A stretch of 64,000 nucleotides of DNA from CAWJPW01 sp963844845 (GCA_963844845.1 CAWJPW010000011.1:903977-967976); one strand, 5' to 3'. Shown: positions 17,487 to 25,881, numbered from the stretch's first letter. Translations and numbers: made by a program. Notes: generated by a model from the letters alone, not told the origin.

Positions 17487-18047
17487 ATGAGTGACGAGAG
17501 CCGCCTGCTCGAGGTCATCCGGCTCGGCCACCCGGTGCTCCGCCAAACCGCCGAGCCCGTGCCCGAGGGGCTTTTCGACAGTGCTCGTCTGCACGAGCTG
17601 GCCCGTGACCTCGAGCGCACCATGATCAAGGAGCACGGCGTCGGCCTCGCCGCGCCCCAGGTGGCCGAGGGTCTGCGCCTCTTCGTCTACTGGGTGCCGG
17701 ACGGGGACGACAGCCCACTGGTGCGGCCCACCGTGCTGGTGAACCCCGAGATTCGTCCGGTGGGCGAGGATCTGGTGGAGGACTGGGAGGGCTGCCTATC
17801 AATTCCGGGGCTGCGCGGTTTGGTACCCCGGAACCGGCGCATCAAGGTCAAGGCGCGCGCCGTCAGCGGCGAGCCCATCTCCCTCACCGCCGACGAGTTC
17901 GAGGCGAGGGTCATCCAGCACGAGTACGACCACCTCGACGGGGTGGTCTTCCTCGACCGCATGACCTCCATCCAGTCCCTCGTCTTCGAGGAGGAGTGGG
18001 AGCGCTACGTCCTGCCCGAGCTGGTCGAGGCGGAGGAAGCCGGCTGA
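17487..18047 (+). CDS. def: Peptide deformylase
   Basis: 186 residues. The three deformylase motifs are intact: GVGLAAPQ (51-58), EGCLSIPG (101-108, metal ligand Cys103) and QHEYDHLDG (from 144, metal ligands His145 and His149, catalytic Glu146). It removes the formyl group from nascent proteins at the ribosome exit. Only seven bases separate it from the Fe-S carrier, so the two are probably cotranscribed. The usual partner fmt is not in the window. A diverged copy of the palindromic repeat family begins 24 bases after the stop codon. Confidence 0.95.
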   Translation: MSDESRLLEVIRLGHPVLRQTAEPVPEGLFDSARLHELARDLERTMIKEHGVGLAAPQVAEGLRLFVYWVPDGDDSPLVRPTVLVNPEIRPVGEDLVEDWEGCLSIPGLRGLVPRNRRIKVKARAVSGEPISLTADEFEARVIQHEYDHLDGVVFLDRMTSIQSLVFEEEWERYVLPELVEAEEAG

Positions 18048-18071
18048 GGCCCACGCTCGGCGCGAGGTTTG

Positions 18072-18250
18072 GCCTGCATGTCTCACCAGCTCCCTGTTGC
18101 GAGCGCCGATCTGCCAGCCATCGCCGGTTTTTTCGCGACTCGGCGGCGGCGACGTATGTACCCATACGACTCGGCGCCTCGCCGCTCAATGACTCAGCGC
18201 TGACAGGCACCTCGGAGCCCTCGTGACGTGACCTGGTGAGATATGCGGGT
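18072..18250. repeat. Palindromic intergenic element, copy 1 (diverged core)
   Basis: The ends GCATGTCTCACCAG (from 18076) and CTGGTGAGATATGC (ending 18246) form an inverted repeat and match the ends of copies 2 and 3 (26131-26306, 42993-43172). The inner part differs: the GCCGCCGAGG..GGGAGAAGCGCCGC core of the other copies is missing, and another short palindrome (GTATG.ACCCATAC region near 18155-18170) is present instead. Probably a decayed or distinct subfamily member. No coding potential is seen. Confidence 0.6.
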
Positions 18251-18462
18251 TCGAGGCGGACTCGGCCGGCCCCTGTCGAGCGCCACTGGGAAGTGGCGGG
18301 GGGAGCGAGCGTCTCACGCCTCTCGTCGTTCCGCTTCAGCCGGAACCGCGGGCGGGAGTACTCGTCGCCTCGTACTCTTCACTCTTTACTCGTCACTTGG
18401 GAGGTGGCCGGGGCCGGCAGTGCTACCATGCGCCCCGACTATCGAACGTTTGGGGAGGACTC
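18251..18462 (+). other. Non-coding leader of the acyl-CoA dehydrogenase gene
   Basis: No gene is seen. A pyrimidine-rich tract TACTCTTCACTCTTTACTC at 18374-18392 belongs to the GAGTGAAGAGT repeat type also found at 40357-40555 and 60942-60985. TACCAT at 18424-18429 is a possible -10 box, and GGGGAGGA directly precedes the start codon at 18463. No convincing -35 is visible. Confidence 0.5.
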
Positions 18463-19674
18463 ATGCGAGAGCTGCTCAGTGCCCAAAACCTGGACTTCAA
18501 GGACCGCGCCCGCGAGGTTGCTGAGAAGTACGTGCGCCCGGCGGCCGCTGAGCTCGACCGCACCGGCGAGTACGGCTGGGACATCCTCGAGGCGCTCAAG
18601 CGTTACGAGCTCACTGGCATCTGGATCCCCAAGGAGTACGGCGGCGCCGGCGCCGGCGTGCTCGACCTCTGCCTGGTCGTGGAGGAGCTCTCCCGCGCCT
18701 GCGGCGGCGTCGGCGTCGCCTACGCGGTGAACGCCCTCGGCTCCTTCCCCATCATCCTGCTCGGCACCGAGGAGCAGAAGCACGCCTACCTGCCGGACAT
18801 CGCCACGGGAGAGAAGCTCATCGCCTTCGGCCTGTCGGAGAAGGCCTCGGGCTCGGACGCGGCCAGCCTGCGCACCACCGCGGTTCGCGACGGCGACTCG
18901 TACGTCATCAACGGGCACAAGAAGTGGAACACCAACGGCGGCGTGGCCTCGGTCTTCACGGTCTTCGCCCTCACCAATCCAGAGCGCGGCGTGCGCGGCA
19001 TCTCCGCCTTCATCGTCGAGCGCGGCGCCGCCGGCTTCGAGGTGGGCAAGCGCGAGGACACCATGGGAATCCGTACGGTGCCGGTGAACGAGCTGGACTT
19101 CACCAACTGCCGCGTCCCCGCCTCCAGCCTCCTCGGCGGCAGCGAGGGCAACGGCTTCAAGAACGCCATGATGACCCTCGACCGTGCCCGTCCAGGCGTC
19201 GCCGCCCAGGCCGTCGGGCTCGCTCAGGGCGCCCTGGAGTGGGCGCTGCGCTACACCTCGGAGCGCAAGCAGTTCGGTCAGTCGGTGATGTCCTACCAGG
19301 CGATCCAGTTCATGCTCGCCGACATGGCCACCCAGGTGGAGGCTGCGCGCCAGCTCGTGTACACCGCCGCCCGCGCCATCGACTCCGGCGCCAAGGACGT
19401 CTCTCGCATGGCCGCCATGTGCAAGGTCTTCGCCACCGACACCGCCATGAAGGTCACCACCGACGCGGTGCAGCTCTTCGGCGGGTACGGCTACTGCAAG
19501 GACTACCCCATCGAGAAGTACATGCGCGACGCCAAGATCACCCAGATCTACGAGGGAACCAACCAGATCCAGCGGGTGGTCATCGGCCGGGCCCTGACCC
19601 GCGAGCTCAAGGACCTTGCCGGACACCTGGACGTGAAGGTGGAGCACTTCCCCGAGGACGAGCCGAACCAGTAG
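18463..19674 (+). CDS. Acyl-CoA dehydrogenase (short-chain type)
   Basis: 403 residues from the ATG at 18463 with a strong GGGGAGGA. The sequence follows the family: N-terminal helical domain, FGLSEKASGSDAASL around the FAD/substrate site, HKKWNTNGGVASVFTVFALT, then the C-terminal helical domain with RKQFGQSVMSYQAIQFMLADM, AVQLFGGYGYCKDYPIEKYMRDAKI and the catalytic base Glu364 in IYEGTNQIQR, the same place as in butyryl- and medium-chain enzymes. It oxidises acyl-CoA to enoyl-CoA using FAD and passes electrons to an electron-transfer flavoprotein. No etfAB or other beta-oxidation genes are adjacent, so the chain length cannot be fixed. Confidence 0.9.
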   Translation: MRELLSAQNLDFKDRAREVAEKYVRPAAAELDRTGEYGWDILEALKRYELTGIWIPKEYGGAGAGVLDLCLVVEELSRACGGVGVAYAVNALGSFPIILLGTEEQKHAYLPDIATGEKLIAFGLSEKASGSDAASLRTTAVRDGDSYVINGHKKWNTNGGVASVFTVFALTNPERGVRGISAFIVERGAAGFEVGKREDTMGIRTVPVNELDFTNCRVPASSLLGGSEGNGFKNAMMTLDRARPGVAAQAVGLAQGALEWALRYTSERKQFGQSVMSYQAIQFMLADMATQVEAARQLVYTAARAIDSGAKDVSRMAAMCKVFATDTAMKVTTDAVQLFGGYGYCKDYPIEKYMRDAKITQIYEGTNQIQRVVIGRALTRELKDLAGHLDVKVEHFPEDEPNQ

Positions 19675-19766
19675 TCATGTGACCTGAGTCGCAGCCCCTC
19701 TCGCCGGCGCCGCCCACCCCGCGGCGCCGGCGTGTCATAATGGTCAACTGCAGTAAGGGGAGGATG

Positions 19767-20294
19767 ATGACTAACAATGAGGTGACCCCGCTCGACATCC
19801 TCGGCCAGCAGTTCGACCGCCGGCTGCACGGCCTCGACCCCAAACAGGTGCACGCCTTCATGAGCGAAGTGGCCAACACCGTCGAGGCGCTGCTGCGCGA
19901 ACGCGGCGAGCTCAAGCTGCAGCTGCGCCGGCTCGAGCAGGACCTTGCGAGCTTCCGGGAGCGCGAGGGCGCCCTCCAGGACGCGCTGGTGGCGGCCCAG
20001 AAGACCGCCGAGCGCACGATGGAAGGAGCCCGCAGCGATGCCCAGCGCGTCGTGACCGACGCCCAGGCCCTGGCCGACCAGCTGGTGGACGACGCGAACC
20101 AGCGCGCCGGGAGCATCGAGCTCATGATTTCCGAGCTGCGCAGCCGGCGGCGTGAGGTCCGCGCCGAGCTCATGCGGCTGGCGGAGCTTCTGCAGGGTCT
20201 CATCCGCGATGATCAGAAGCTCGAGCTCGAGGAGGACCACTCCTCCCGAATCACCCTGCTCCACCGTCGTAGCGACGAGAGTCAGCACGCGTGA
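19767..20294 (+). CDS. DivIVA-domain protein
   Basis: About 175 residues; the ATG at 19767 is preferred because AGGGGAGG ends three bases before it, though the tandem ATG at 19764 is possible. The start TPLDILGQQFDRRLHGLDPKQVHAFM is the DivIVA N-terminal membrane-curvature and dimer motif, followed by a coiled coil (VEALLRERGELKLQLRRLEQDL) and Ala/Glu-rich helices typical of the family. DivIVA-like proteins mark poles or division sites in Gram-positives and also occur in acidobacteria and some deltaproteobacteria. Its stop codon overlaps the GTG of hutI (GTGA), so the two are translationally coupled although their known functions are unrelated. Confidence 0.85.
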   Translation: MTNNEVTPLDILGQQFDRRLHGLDPKQVHAFMSEVANTVEALLRERGELKLQLRRLEQDLASFREREGALQDALVAAQKTAERTMEGARSDAQRVVTDAQALADQLVDDANQRAGSIELMISELRSRRREVRAELMRLAELLQGLIRDDQKLELEEDHSSRITLLHRRSDESQHA

Positions 20295-21583
20295 GCTCCC
20301 GCCCCAGCCTGCTGGTCACCGGCGCCAGCCAGGTGGTGACGCCCCGCGGCCGTGTTGCACGGCGAGGTCCGGCCCTCGATGTGCTCGATGTGCTTCAGGA
20401 AGGCGTCGTTCGCTGCGAGGGGGACCGCATCGCGTTTGTGGGTGACGCCTCCGACCATGAGCGCGAGTTCCCGCCCGCCGACGCGACCCTCGACGCCGAG
20501 GGCGGCTGCGTCCTCCCCGGCTTCGTCGATCCCCACACCCACCCGGTGTGGGCCGGGTCACGCGAGGAAGAGTTCAACCGTCGCCTGCGCGGTGAGAGCT
20601 ACATGGCGATTGCGCAATCAGGCGGCGGCATCAACGCCACCGTGCGCGCCACGCGAGCGGCCGCGGCCGAGGACCTGCTCGCCGGCACCCTCGCCCGCCT
20701 CGACACCTTTCTCCGACACGGCACCACAAGCCTCGAGGCCAAGTCGGGCTACGGCCTCGACCGCGACACCGAGGTCCGCATGCTCGAGGTGATCCGGGAG
20801 GCCGGGTCCCGACAACCGGTCGACCTGGCTCCAACCTGCCTCGCCGCCCACGAGGTGCCCCCAGAGTACCGTCCGGACACCGACGCCTTCGTACGCTTCG
20901 TGGTGGACGAGATCCACCCCGAGGTGGCGCGCCGCGGACTCGCCGAGGCGGTGGACGTGTTCTGCGAGACCGGCGTGTTCGATCTCGAGCAGACCCGGCG
21001 CCTGCTGGCCGACGCTCCGCGGTACGGATGGCGGATCCACCTCCACGCCGACGAGCTCACCCCCCTCGGAGGAGCGGAGCTGGCGGCGGAGCTGGGCGCC
21101 CTTTCCGCCGACCACCTCATCCACGTCACCGACGCCGGCATCGCTGCATTGGCAGCTTCGGACACGGTGGCGGTGCTGCTGCCCGGCACGTCGTTCTTCC
21201 TGCGCTCGGACTTCGCGCCGGCCCGTCGCATGGTGGAGGCCGGCTGCGCCGTGGCTTTGGCCAGCGACTGCAATCCGGGCTCCTCACCCACGGAGTCGAT
21301 GCCGGTCATCATCCAGCTCGCCTGCCTCGGCATGGGCCTCACCGTGGAGGAGGCCCTCACGGCAGCCACCCTGAACGCGGCGGCTGCGCTGGGCCGGGCT
21401 GACGAGCTCGGCAGCCTCGAGCCCGGCAAGGCTGCCGACCTCATCGTGCTCGACGCCCCGACCTACCACCACGTCGTCTACCACTACGGCGTCAATCCCG
21501 TCCGCCACGTGGTCAAGGGAGGTCGGGTGGTGATCCGCGACGGCGCGATCCAACCCCGCTCAGGTAATGAGGTGCCGAAGTGA
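20291..21583 (+). CDS. hutI: Imidazolonepropionase
   Basis: 430 residues from GTG 20291. The amidohydrolase metal site is VLPGFVDPHTHPVWAGSREEEF; HutI-specific parts are SGGGINATVRATRAA, GTTSLEAKSGYGLD, HADELTPLGGAELAAELGALSADHL and LASDCNPGSSPTESMPVIIQLAC. It opens the imidazolone ring to N-formimino-L-glutamate in histidine degradation. hutH, hutU and a formiminoglutamate-processing gene are absent here, so hutI is alone, coupled to divIVA. The last codons (NEVPK and stop) lie inside a short GATGAGG-type repeat shared with the 3' end of the HAD phosphatase gene at 45363. Confidence 0.93.
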   Translation: MSSRPSLLVTGASQVVTPRGRVARRGPALDVLDVLQEGVVRCEGDRIAFVGDASDHEREFPPADATLDAEGGCVLPGFVDPHTHPVWAGSREEEFNRRLRGESYMAIAQSGGGINATVRATRAAAAEDLLAGTLARLDTFLRHGTTSLEAKSGYGLDRDTEVRMLEVIREAGSRQPVDLAPTCLAAHEVPPEYRPDTDAFVRFVVDEIHPEVARRGLAEAVDVFCETGVFDLEQTRRLLADAPRYGWRIHLHADELTPLGGAELAAELGALSADHLIHVTDAGIAALAASDTVAVLLPGTSFFLRSDFAPARRMVEAGCAVALASDCNPGSSPTESMPVIIQLACLGMGLTVEEALTAATLNAAAALGRADELGSLEPGKAADLIVLDAPTYHHVVYHYGVNPVRHVVKGGRVVIRDGAIQPRSGNEVPK

Positions 21584-21617
21584 CGAGGTGATGAGGGTTC
21601 CCCCACCCGCCCTCATC
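21564..21617. repeat. GTGATGAGG-type repeat with hairpin, at hutI 3' end
   Basis: The tract AAGTGACGAGGTGATGAGGG covers the last codons of hutI and its stop. GATGAGGG (21590-21597) pairs with CCCTCATC (21610-21617) in an 8-bp hairpin. An almost identical tract, AAGTGATGAGGTGATGAGGG, lies at the 3' end of the HAD phosphatase gene (46094 onward). Confidence 0.55.
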
Positions 21618-21727
21618 GCGCCGCTCGACGGTGCACCCCAAAGCTGCCATGCAGCACAGATCCTCCGGTGAGCGGGTACGCCGTTGGGAGCAGTGGCTAC
21701 AGCGTTGCCGGGAGGCGCCTCGGCGAT

Positions 21728-21778
21728 GGCCCCGAATGGGGCCGTGATGTCGCAGTGCGGTCGCTCGCGACCGCACTG
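21728..21778. repeat. Two adjacent perfect hairpins between convergent genes
   Basis: GGCCCC-GAAT-GGGGCC (21728-21743) is followed by CAGTGCGGTCG-CTCG-CGACCGCACTG (21753-21778, 11-bp perfect stem). They lie in the 229-base gap between hutI and the convergent heptosyltransferase gene. A bidirectional transcription stop is possible, but there is no T-run. The rest of the gap shows no gene. Confidence 0.5.
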
Positions 21779-21812
21779 GCGCCGGACCCTCGGAGCAGCC
21801 CGGACGGCGCCG

Positions 21813-22829
21813 CTACACGGCGCCGGCGATGCGCTCCACCGCCGCCTCGACCTGATCCACCGAAATGCCGAGCATGCAGCGGTCGTGGCCGAGCGGGCAG
21901 CGGGGCTCAAGGCACGGGGAACACTCCAGGTGGCGGGAGAGGACGACGTGGCCCTCCCCCAGCGGTGCCGTGCGCACCGGGTCGGTCGGTCCGAACAGGG
22001 CGACGACCCGTGCCCCCGCCAGGGCCGCCAGGTGCATGGGGCCCGTGTCGTTGCTCACCACCAGCCCGAGGTGGCCGAGGACACCGTAGAGCCCAGCCAC
22101 GTCGAGGGCCGGGCCGAGGATCGGGAGATCCACCCCGGCGGCGGTCGCCACCGCCGCGGCGACCACCTCCTCGCCGGGGCCGATGAGCACCACCGGCTGC
22201 CTCCCGGCGGCCACTAGTCGCTGCGCCAGCTCGCCGAATCGCGCCGCCGGCCACTGCTTCGAAGGACCCCAGGCGGCGGCGGGCACCAGGGCCACCGCGG
22301 CCTCGGGATCCACCCGCGCGCCATCGAGGGCCCTCCGGCCCTCGGCGACCAGCTGGGGGGGCGGATCGGGACGCCAGCGGGGGTCGAGCCGCCCGGCACC
22401 GACAGCCTCGAGCAGAGCCTGTCCATCCTCCACCTGGTGACGTCCACGGTCGAGAGTCACCGCCCGATTGATCAGGAGCGAGCCGCCGCGCTCACCGCTG
22501 CCGGCCCGGTCACGGGCCGCCAGCAGCAGCAGCAGTCGCGCTCGCAGGGAGTGGCGAAAGGTCACGCCGAGCGAATACCGGCCGAGCGCGCGACACAGCT
22601 CGCGCGCCGCTCGGAGCGGGCTGCTCCGGCGCGGCGTCGCCACGGTTGCAGCACCCGGGAGAAGCTGCGCCAAGAGCCGTCTGAGAGGGGGTCGGCAGTG
22701 CAGGGTCGCCGGTGCACCGGCGTTGGCGACGAGGAGCCGGGCCACGGCCGGCAGCGCCATCACCACATCGCCCAGCCAGTTGGGCAGGTCCACCAGAAGA
22801 GGGGCGGGCAGGTGCACCGCCCGCTTCAT
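21813..22829 (-). CDS. ADP-heptose:LPS heptosyltransferase-like protein (GT9)
   Basis: 338 residues. The start LLVDLPNWLGDVVMALPAVARL is the WaaF/WaaC N-terminal Rossmann motif; the C-terminal lobe has WGPSKQWPAARFGELAQRL, VVLIGPGEE, VVSNDTGPMHLAALAG and ALFGPTDPVRTAPLG, the nucleotide-heptose site of GT9, closest in form to WaaF (heptosyltransferase II). A Cys-rich ECSPCLEPRCPLGHDRCML stretch near the end is also common in WaaF. It should add heptose to the inner LPS core at the cytoplasmic face. Its ATG overlaps the ymdB stop by one base (TGATG), placing it at the end of a rny-ymdB-waaF run. Confidence 0.85.
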   Translation of the reverse strand: MKRAVHLPAPLLVDLPNWLGDVVMALPAVARLLVANAGAPATLHCRPPLRRLLAQLLPGAATVATPRRSSPLRAARELCRALGRYSLGVTFRHSLRARLLLLLAARDRAGSGERGGSLLINRAVTLDRGRHQVEDGQALLEAVGAGRLDPRWRPDPPPQLVAEGRRALDGARVDPEAAVALVPAAAWGPSKQWPAARFGELAQRLVAAGRQPVVLIGPGEEVVAAAVATAAGVDLPILGPALDVAGLYGVLGHLGLVVSNDTGPMHLAALAGARVVALFGPTDPVRTAPLGEGHVVLSRHLECSPCLEPRCPLGHDRCMLGISVDQVEAAVERIAGAV

Positions 22830-23623
22830 CAGTGCGCGTCCATCCGGATCCGCCGCACGGCCCGGGCGCGGCCGGTGGCCTCGTCGGCCTCCACCAGAGT
22901 TGCGCTCAGCCGAGCTCCCCGCCGCGCCGGCTCGAACGGGCGTGGCGTCCCGAGGCGGAACCGTTCCAGCACCGGCTCCACCCGCATGCCGATGACCGAG
23001 TCGTACGGCCCGGTCATCCCCACGTCGGTCTGGTACGCGGTGCCCTCGGGCAGGATCCGCTCGTCGGCGGTGGGAACGTGGGTGTGGGTGCCAAGAACTG
23101 CCGTCACCCGCCCGTCCAGGTGCCAGCCCATGGCCTGCTTCTCCGAGGTGGCCTCGGCATGCATGTCCACGACGATGAGTCTGAGCCCGGGGTGACGCTC
23201 GGCTATCTCCCGGAGCACCCGGTCAGAGGTGGCGAAGGGGCAGTCGATGGGGGTCATGAAGGCCCGACCCTGCAGGCTGACCACCGCCACCGGCACCCCC
23301 GCTGCCGTCTCCTCCACGCACCAGCCGCGGCCGGGGTTGCCCGCCGGGTAGTTGGCCGGGCGCAGCAGGGCCGGATGGGCGTCGAGCAGGGCGACCCCCT
23401 CGCGCTTGTCCCACACGTGGTTGCCGGTGGTGAAGACGTCGACCGGGAGCGCCTCCATCTCCTCGAGGATCTTGGGCGTGAGCCCGAAGCCCCCGGCCGC
23501 GTTCTCCACGTTGACCACCACGAAGTCGACCCGCTCCTGGTCCACCACCTGCTCGAGGTGCTGGCGTAACGCCCCCCGGCCGGCACCGGCCACCACGTCG
23601 CCCACCAGGAGAAGGCGAATCAC
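22829..23623 (-). CDS. ymdB: YmdB-family metallophosphoesterase
   Basis: 264 residues from a GTG at 23623 overlapping the rny stop (GTGA). It matches the YmdB/TIGR00282 family: IRLLLVGDVVAGAGRGAL (first metal Asp), FVVVNVENAAGGFGLTP, FTTGNHVWDKRE (Asn/His site), LQGRAFM, IVVDMHAEATSEKQAMGW and VLGTHTHVPTADERIL. The ligand residues are in place for a dinuclear metal centre. YmdB of Bacillus has cyclic-nucleotide phosphodiesterase activity and affects RNase Y-dependent processes. The rny-ymdB neighbourhood is widely conserved, and the overlap here indicates coupled translation. Confidence 0.92.
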   Translation of the reverse strand: MIRLLLVGDVVAGAGRGALRQHLEQVVDQERVDFVVVNVENAAGGFGLTPKILEEMEALPVDVFTTGNHVWDKREGVALLDAHPALLRPANYPAGNPGRGWCVEETAAGVPVAVVSLQGRAFMTPIDCPFATSDRVLREIAERHPGLRLIVVDMHAEATSEKQAMGWHLDGRVTAVLGTHTHVPTADERILPEGTAYQTDVGMTGPYDSVIGMRVEPVLERFRLGTPRPFEPARRGARLSATLVEADEATGRARAVRRIRMDAH

Positions 23624-25194
23624 CTGGCGTACTCCACGGCCCGGGTCTCGCGGATCACCGTCACCTTGATCTGGCCGGGGTAGGTGAGCTCGGCCTCGAT
23701 CTTCTTGGCCACGTCCCGGGCCAGCCACGCCGCCTCGTCATCGTTGATGTGGCTCGACTCGACGACGATGCGCAGCTCACGGCCGGCCTGGATGGCGTAC
23801 GCCTTCTCCACGCCCTTGAAGTCGCCGGCGACGTTCTCCAGCTTCTCCAGACGCTTGATGTAGTTCTGGAGGATCTCGCGCCGGGCGCCGGGGCGCGCAG
23901 CGGAGAGTGCGTCGGCAGCGGTGATCAGCACCGCCTCCACCGAGTGCGGATCGTAGTCGCCGTGGTGGCACTCCATGGCGTGGATCACCTCGTCGCGCTC
24001 GCCGTACTTGCGCAGCAGCTCGCGCCCGAGCTCCAGGTGGGTGCCCTCCATCTCCCGATCGACCGCCTTACCGACGTCGTGCAACAGCCCGGCCCGCGCC
24101 GCGACCTGCTCATTGGTGCCCAGCTCCGCCGCCATGTGCCGCGCCAGCCACGCGACCTCCATGGAGTGCTTCAGGGCGTTCTGTCCGTAGGACGACCGGA
24201 ACTGCAGTCTTCCCATAAGCTTCTGGAGCTCGGGGTGGAGGTCGGGAATGCCCAGCTCGAGGGCGGCCGACTCGCCGTCGGCGAGGAGCTTCTCGTCCAT
24301 CTCGGCCTGGATCTTGACGACGATCTCCTCGATTCGGGCGGGGTGGATACGGCCGTCCTGGATGAGCCGCTCCAGCGACAATCGGGCGATCTCCCGCCGC
24401 ACCGGTTCGAAGCATGAGAGGATCACCGCCTCCGGCGTATCGTCGACGATGAGGTCGACCCCGGTGGCCTGCTCGAAGGCGCGGATGTTGCGACCCTCGC
24501 GACCGATGATCCGCCCCTTCATCTCGTCCGACGGCAGATCGACCACCGAGACCGTGCTCTCCACCACGTGCTCCGATGCGATCCGCTGAATGGCCATGGA
24601 GATGATCCGCCGGGCCTTATCCTTGGCCTTCTCCGTCGCCTCGTCCTCGATGCGCTTGACCAGGTTGGCGGCATCCATGCGCGCCTCGTACTCGAGAGAG
24701 TGCATGAGCTCGGCCCGGGCCTGCTCCTGGGTCATGCCGGCGATGTGCTCGAGGCGCTGGCGCTGCTCGGTCACCGCCAGCTCCAGCTCCGCCTCGCGGG
24801 CGACGAGCAACTCGTTGCGGCTCCGCAGGGTCTCTTCGAGAACCTCGACCTTGCGCTCGCGCTCGGTGAGGGTCGCCGCACGCTCGTCCAGAAGGGACTC
24901 CCGCTGGTCCAGCCGCTTCTCGATGCCGGCGAGCTCCAGGCGGTGCTCACGCGTCTCGCGCTCGAACTCCGTCCGTGCGGCGAGCAGCCGCTCGCGCGCC
25001 TCGACGTCGGCATCCTTGACGATCCGTTGGGCTTCGATCTCTGCTTGGGCGGTCAGCCGGCGCGCTTCCTTCTCACCGGCCTCGAGCAGCCGGGCGGCGG
25101 CGCTGCGCGAGCGCTGCCACAGCGCCCACACAACCACCAGCCCGACTACCACCACCAGCAGCGCGCCGCCGATGGGCATGATCCACGTGTTCAC
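23620..25194 (-). CDS. rny: Ribonuclease Y
   Basis: 524 residues from GTG 25194 with AGGAGGGA upstream. Order of domains: one N-terminal membrane helix (IMPIGGALLVVVVGLVVVWA), a long coiled coil to about residue 200, a KH domain (GRIIGREGRNIRAFEQATGVDLIVDDTPE), then the HD domain with the catalytic HDVGKAVDREMEGTH and the AADALSAARPGARRE segment. It is a membrane-anchored endoribonuclease that starts mRNA decay. Two gene products depend on its stop: ymdB overlaps by 4 bp. The 6S RNA and zapA genes lie upstream on the same strand, 76 bases beyond its start. Confidence 0.96.
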   Translation of the reverse strand: MNTWIMPIGGALLVVVVGLVVVWALWQRSRSAAARLLEAGEKEARRLTAQAEIEAQRIVKDADVEARERLLAARTEFERETREHRLELAGIEKRLDQRESLLDERAATLTERERKVEVLEETLRSRNELLVAREAELELAVTEQRQRLEHIAGMTQEQARAELMHSLEYEARMDAANLVKRIEDEATEKAKDKARRIISMAIQRIASEHVVESTVSVVDLPSDEMKGRIIGREGRNIRAFEQATGVDLIVDDTPEAVILSCFEPVRREIARLSLERLIQDGRIHPARIEEIVVKIQAEMDEKLLADGESAALELGIPDLHPELQKLMGRLQFRSSYGQNALKHSMEVAWLARHMAAELGTNEQVAARAGLLHDVGKAVDREMEGTHLELGRELLRKYGERDEVIHAMECHHGDYDPHSVEAVLITAADALSAARPGARREILQNYIKRLEKLENVAGDFKGVEKAYAIQAGRELRIVVESSHINDDEAAWLARDVAKKIEAELTYPGQIKVTVIRETRAVEYAR

Positions 25195-25270
25195 GATGCA
25201 TCCCTCCTGCTCAAGGAGCGATCAGCGCGCCGGCTCACGTGGGCTTCAGTTCTGGAAGGTCAGAGCGAAA

Positions 25271-25457
25271 GGGGAGGTCCCCGCCTCGGCCGTGTGAGCA
25301 ATGCTACCTGAACCTGTGCAACCACAGGTGGGAGCCTGTCCGTCGCCCGTCTTCCGCCGAGGTGGCGGGCTCGGGGCGGTGAAACCCGGCGTCCCATGAG
25401 AAAAATGTTGGTTCAGCGATAGATTGACTCATCACCAACCGCGCAGGGACCTCCTGT
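25271..25457 (-). ncRNA. ssrS: 6S RNA
   Basis: A roughly 187-nt structured segment just after the zapA stop, the usual place of ssrS. GGAGGTCCC at the 5' end and GGGACCTCC at the 3' end form a perfect 9-bp closing stem. The 5' arm has GCGCGGTTGGTGATGAG, close to E. coli 6S GCGGUUGGUGAGCAUG, opposite AGCATTGCTCACACGGCC in the 3' arm; an open central region and a terminal hairpin (CACCTGTGG..CACAGGTT) complete the 6S shape. 6S RNA mimics an open promoter and holds sigma-70 RNA polymerase in stationary phase. Exact ends are estimates. Confidence 0.72.
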
Positions 25458-25459
25458 TC

Positions 25460-25771
25460 TTAGCGTTCATCCCGGATCACCACCGGTTTCAAGGCCTCTT
25501 CCAGTTTCAGCACCAGTCGTTCTGCGTGCGTCTTCAGCTCGCGCTGCCGGTCGTCCTGATCCTTTTCGCGCTCTCGAAAGAGCTCGTCCGCGATGTTGAG
25601 TGCCGTCAGTATGGCTATCTTGACCGTATCCACGCTGGAGGTCTGGTCGGCCACCTCCCGCATGCGGTGATCGACAAAGCGCGCCAGCTCCTGCAGGCGT
25701 GCCGCATCATCGTCCGCGCGCAGGCCGAGCCGCTGACCGAAGATCTCGACAGTGGCTCGGACGGTCGCCAT
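25460..25771 (-). CDS. zapA: Cell division protein ZapA
   Basis: 103 residues from the ATG at 25771, with AAGGAGG nine bases before; the open frame extends upstream but without a site. The sequence ATVRATVEIFGQRLGLRADDD..LQELARFVDHRMREVA is the ZapA N-terminal domain, and the C-terminal half is the coiled coil (ADELFREREKDQDDRQRELKTHAERLVLKLEEAL). ZapA crosslinks FtsZ filaments at midcell. A small coiled-coil gene resembling zapB lies just upstream and 6S RNA directly downstream, as in many proteobacteria. Confidence 0.9.
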   Translation of the reverse strand: MATVRATVEIFGQRLGLRADDDAARLQELARFVDHRMREVADQTSSVDTVKIAILTALNIADELFREREKDQDDRQRELKTHAERLVLKLEEALKPVVIRDER

Positions 25772-25881
25772 CACGGCCTCCTTCAGATCGAGTATACCGC
25801 ACCCAGGGGGCAGGATCACGCCCCGGGGCGCCCGCCGCGACGGCGGCGGGTTGGAGGCACGGAGACGGCGTCGTCAGGCGC

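Noticed and set aside
18439..19647. Minus-strand open frame of 402 codons across the acyl-CoA dehydrogenase gene
   Set aside because: Shadow frame rich in Gly/Val/His with no homologous features.
20291..21583. Histidine utilisation cluster
   Set aside because: hutH, hutU and hutG/F are absent; only hutI is present.
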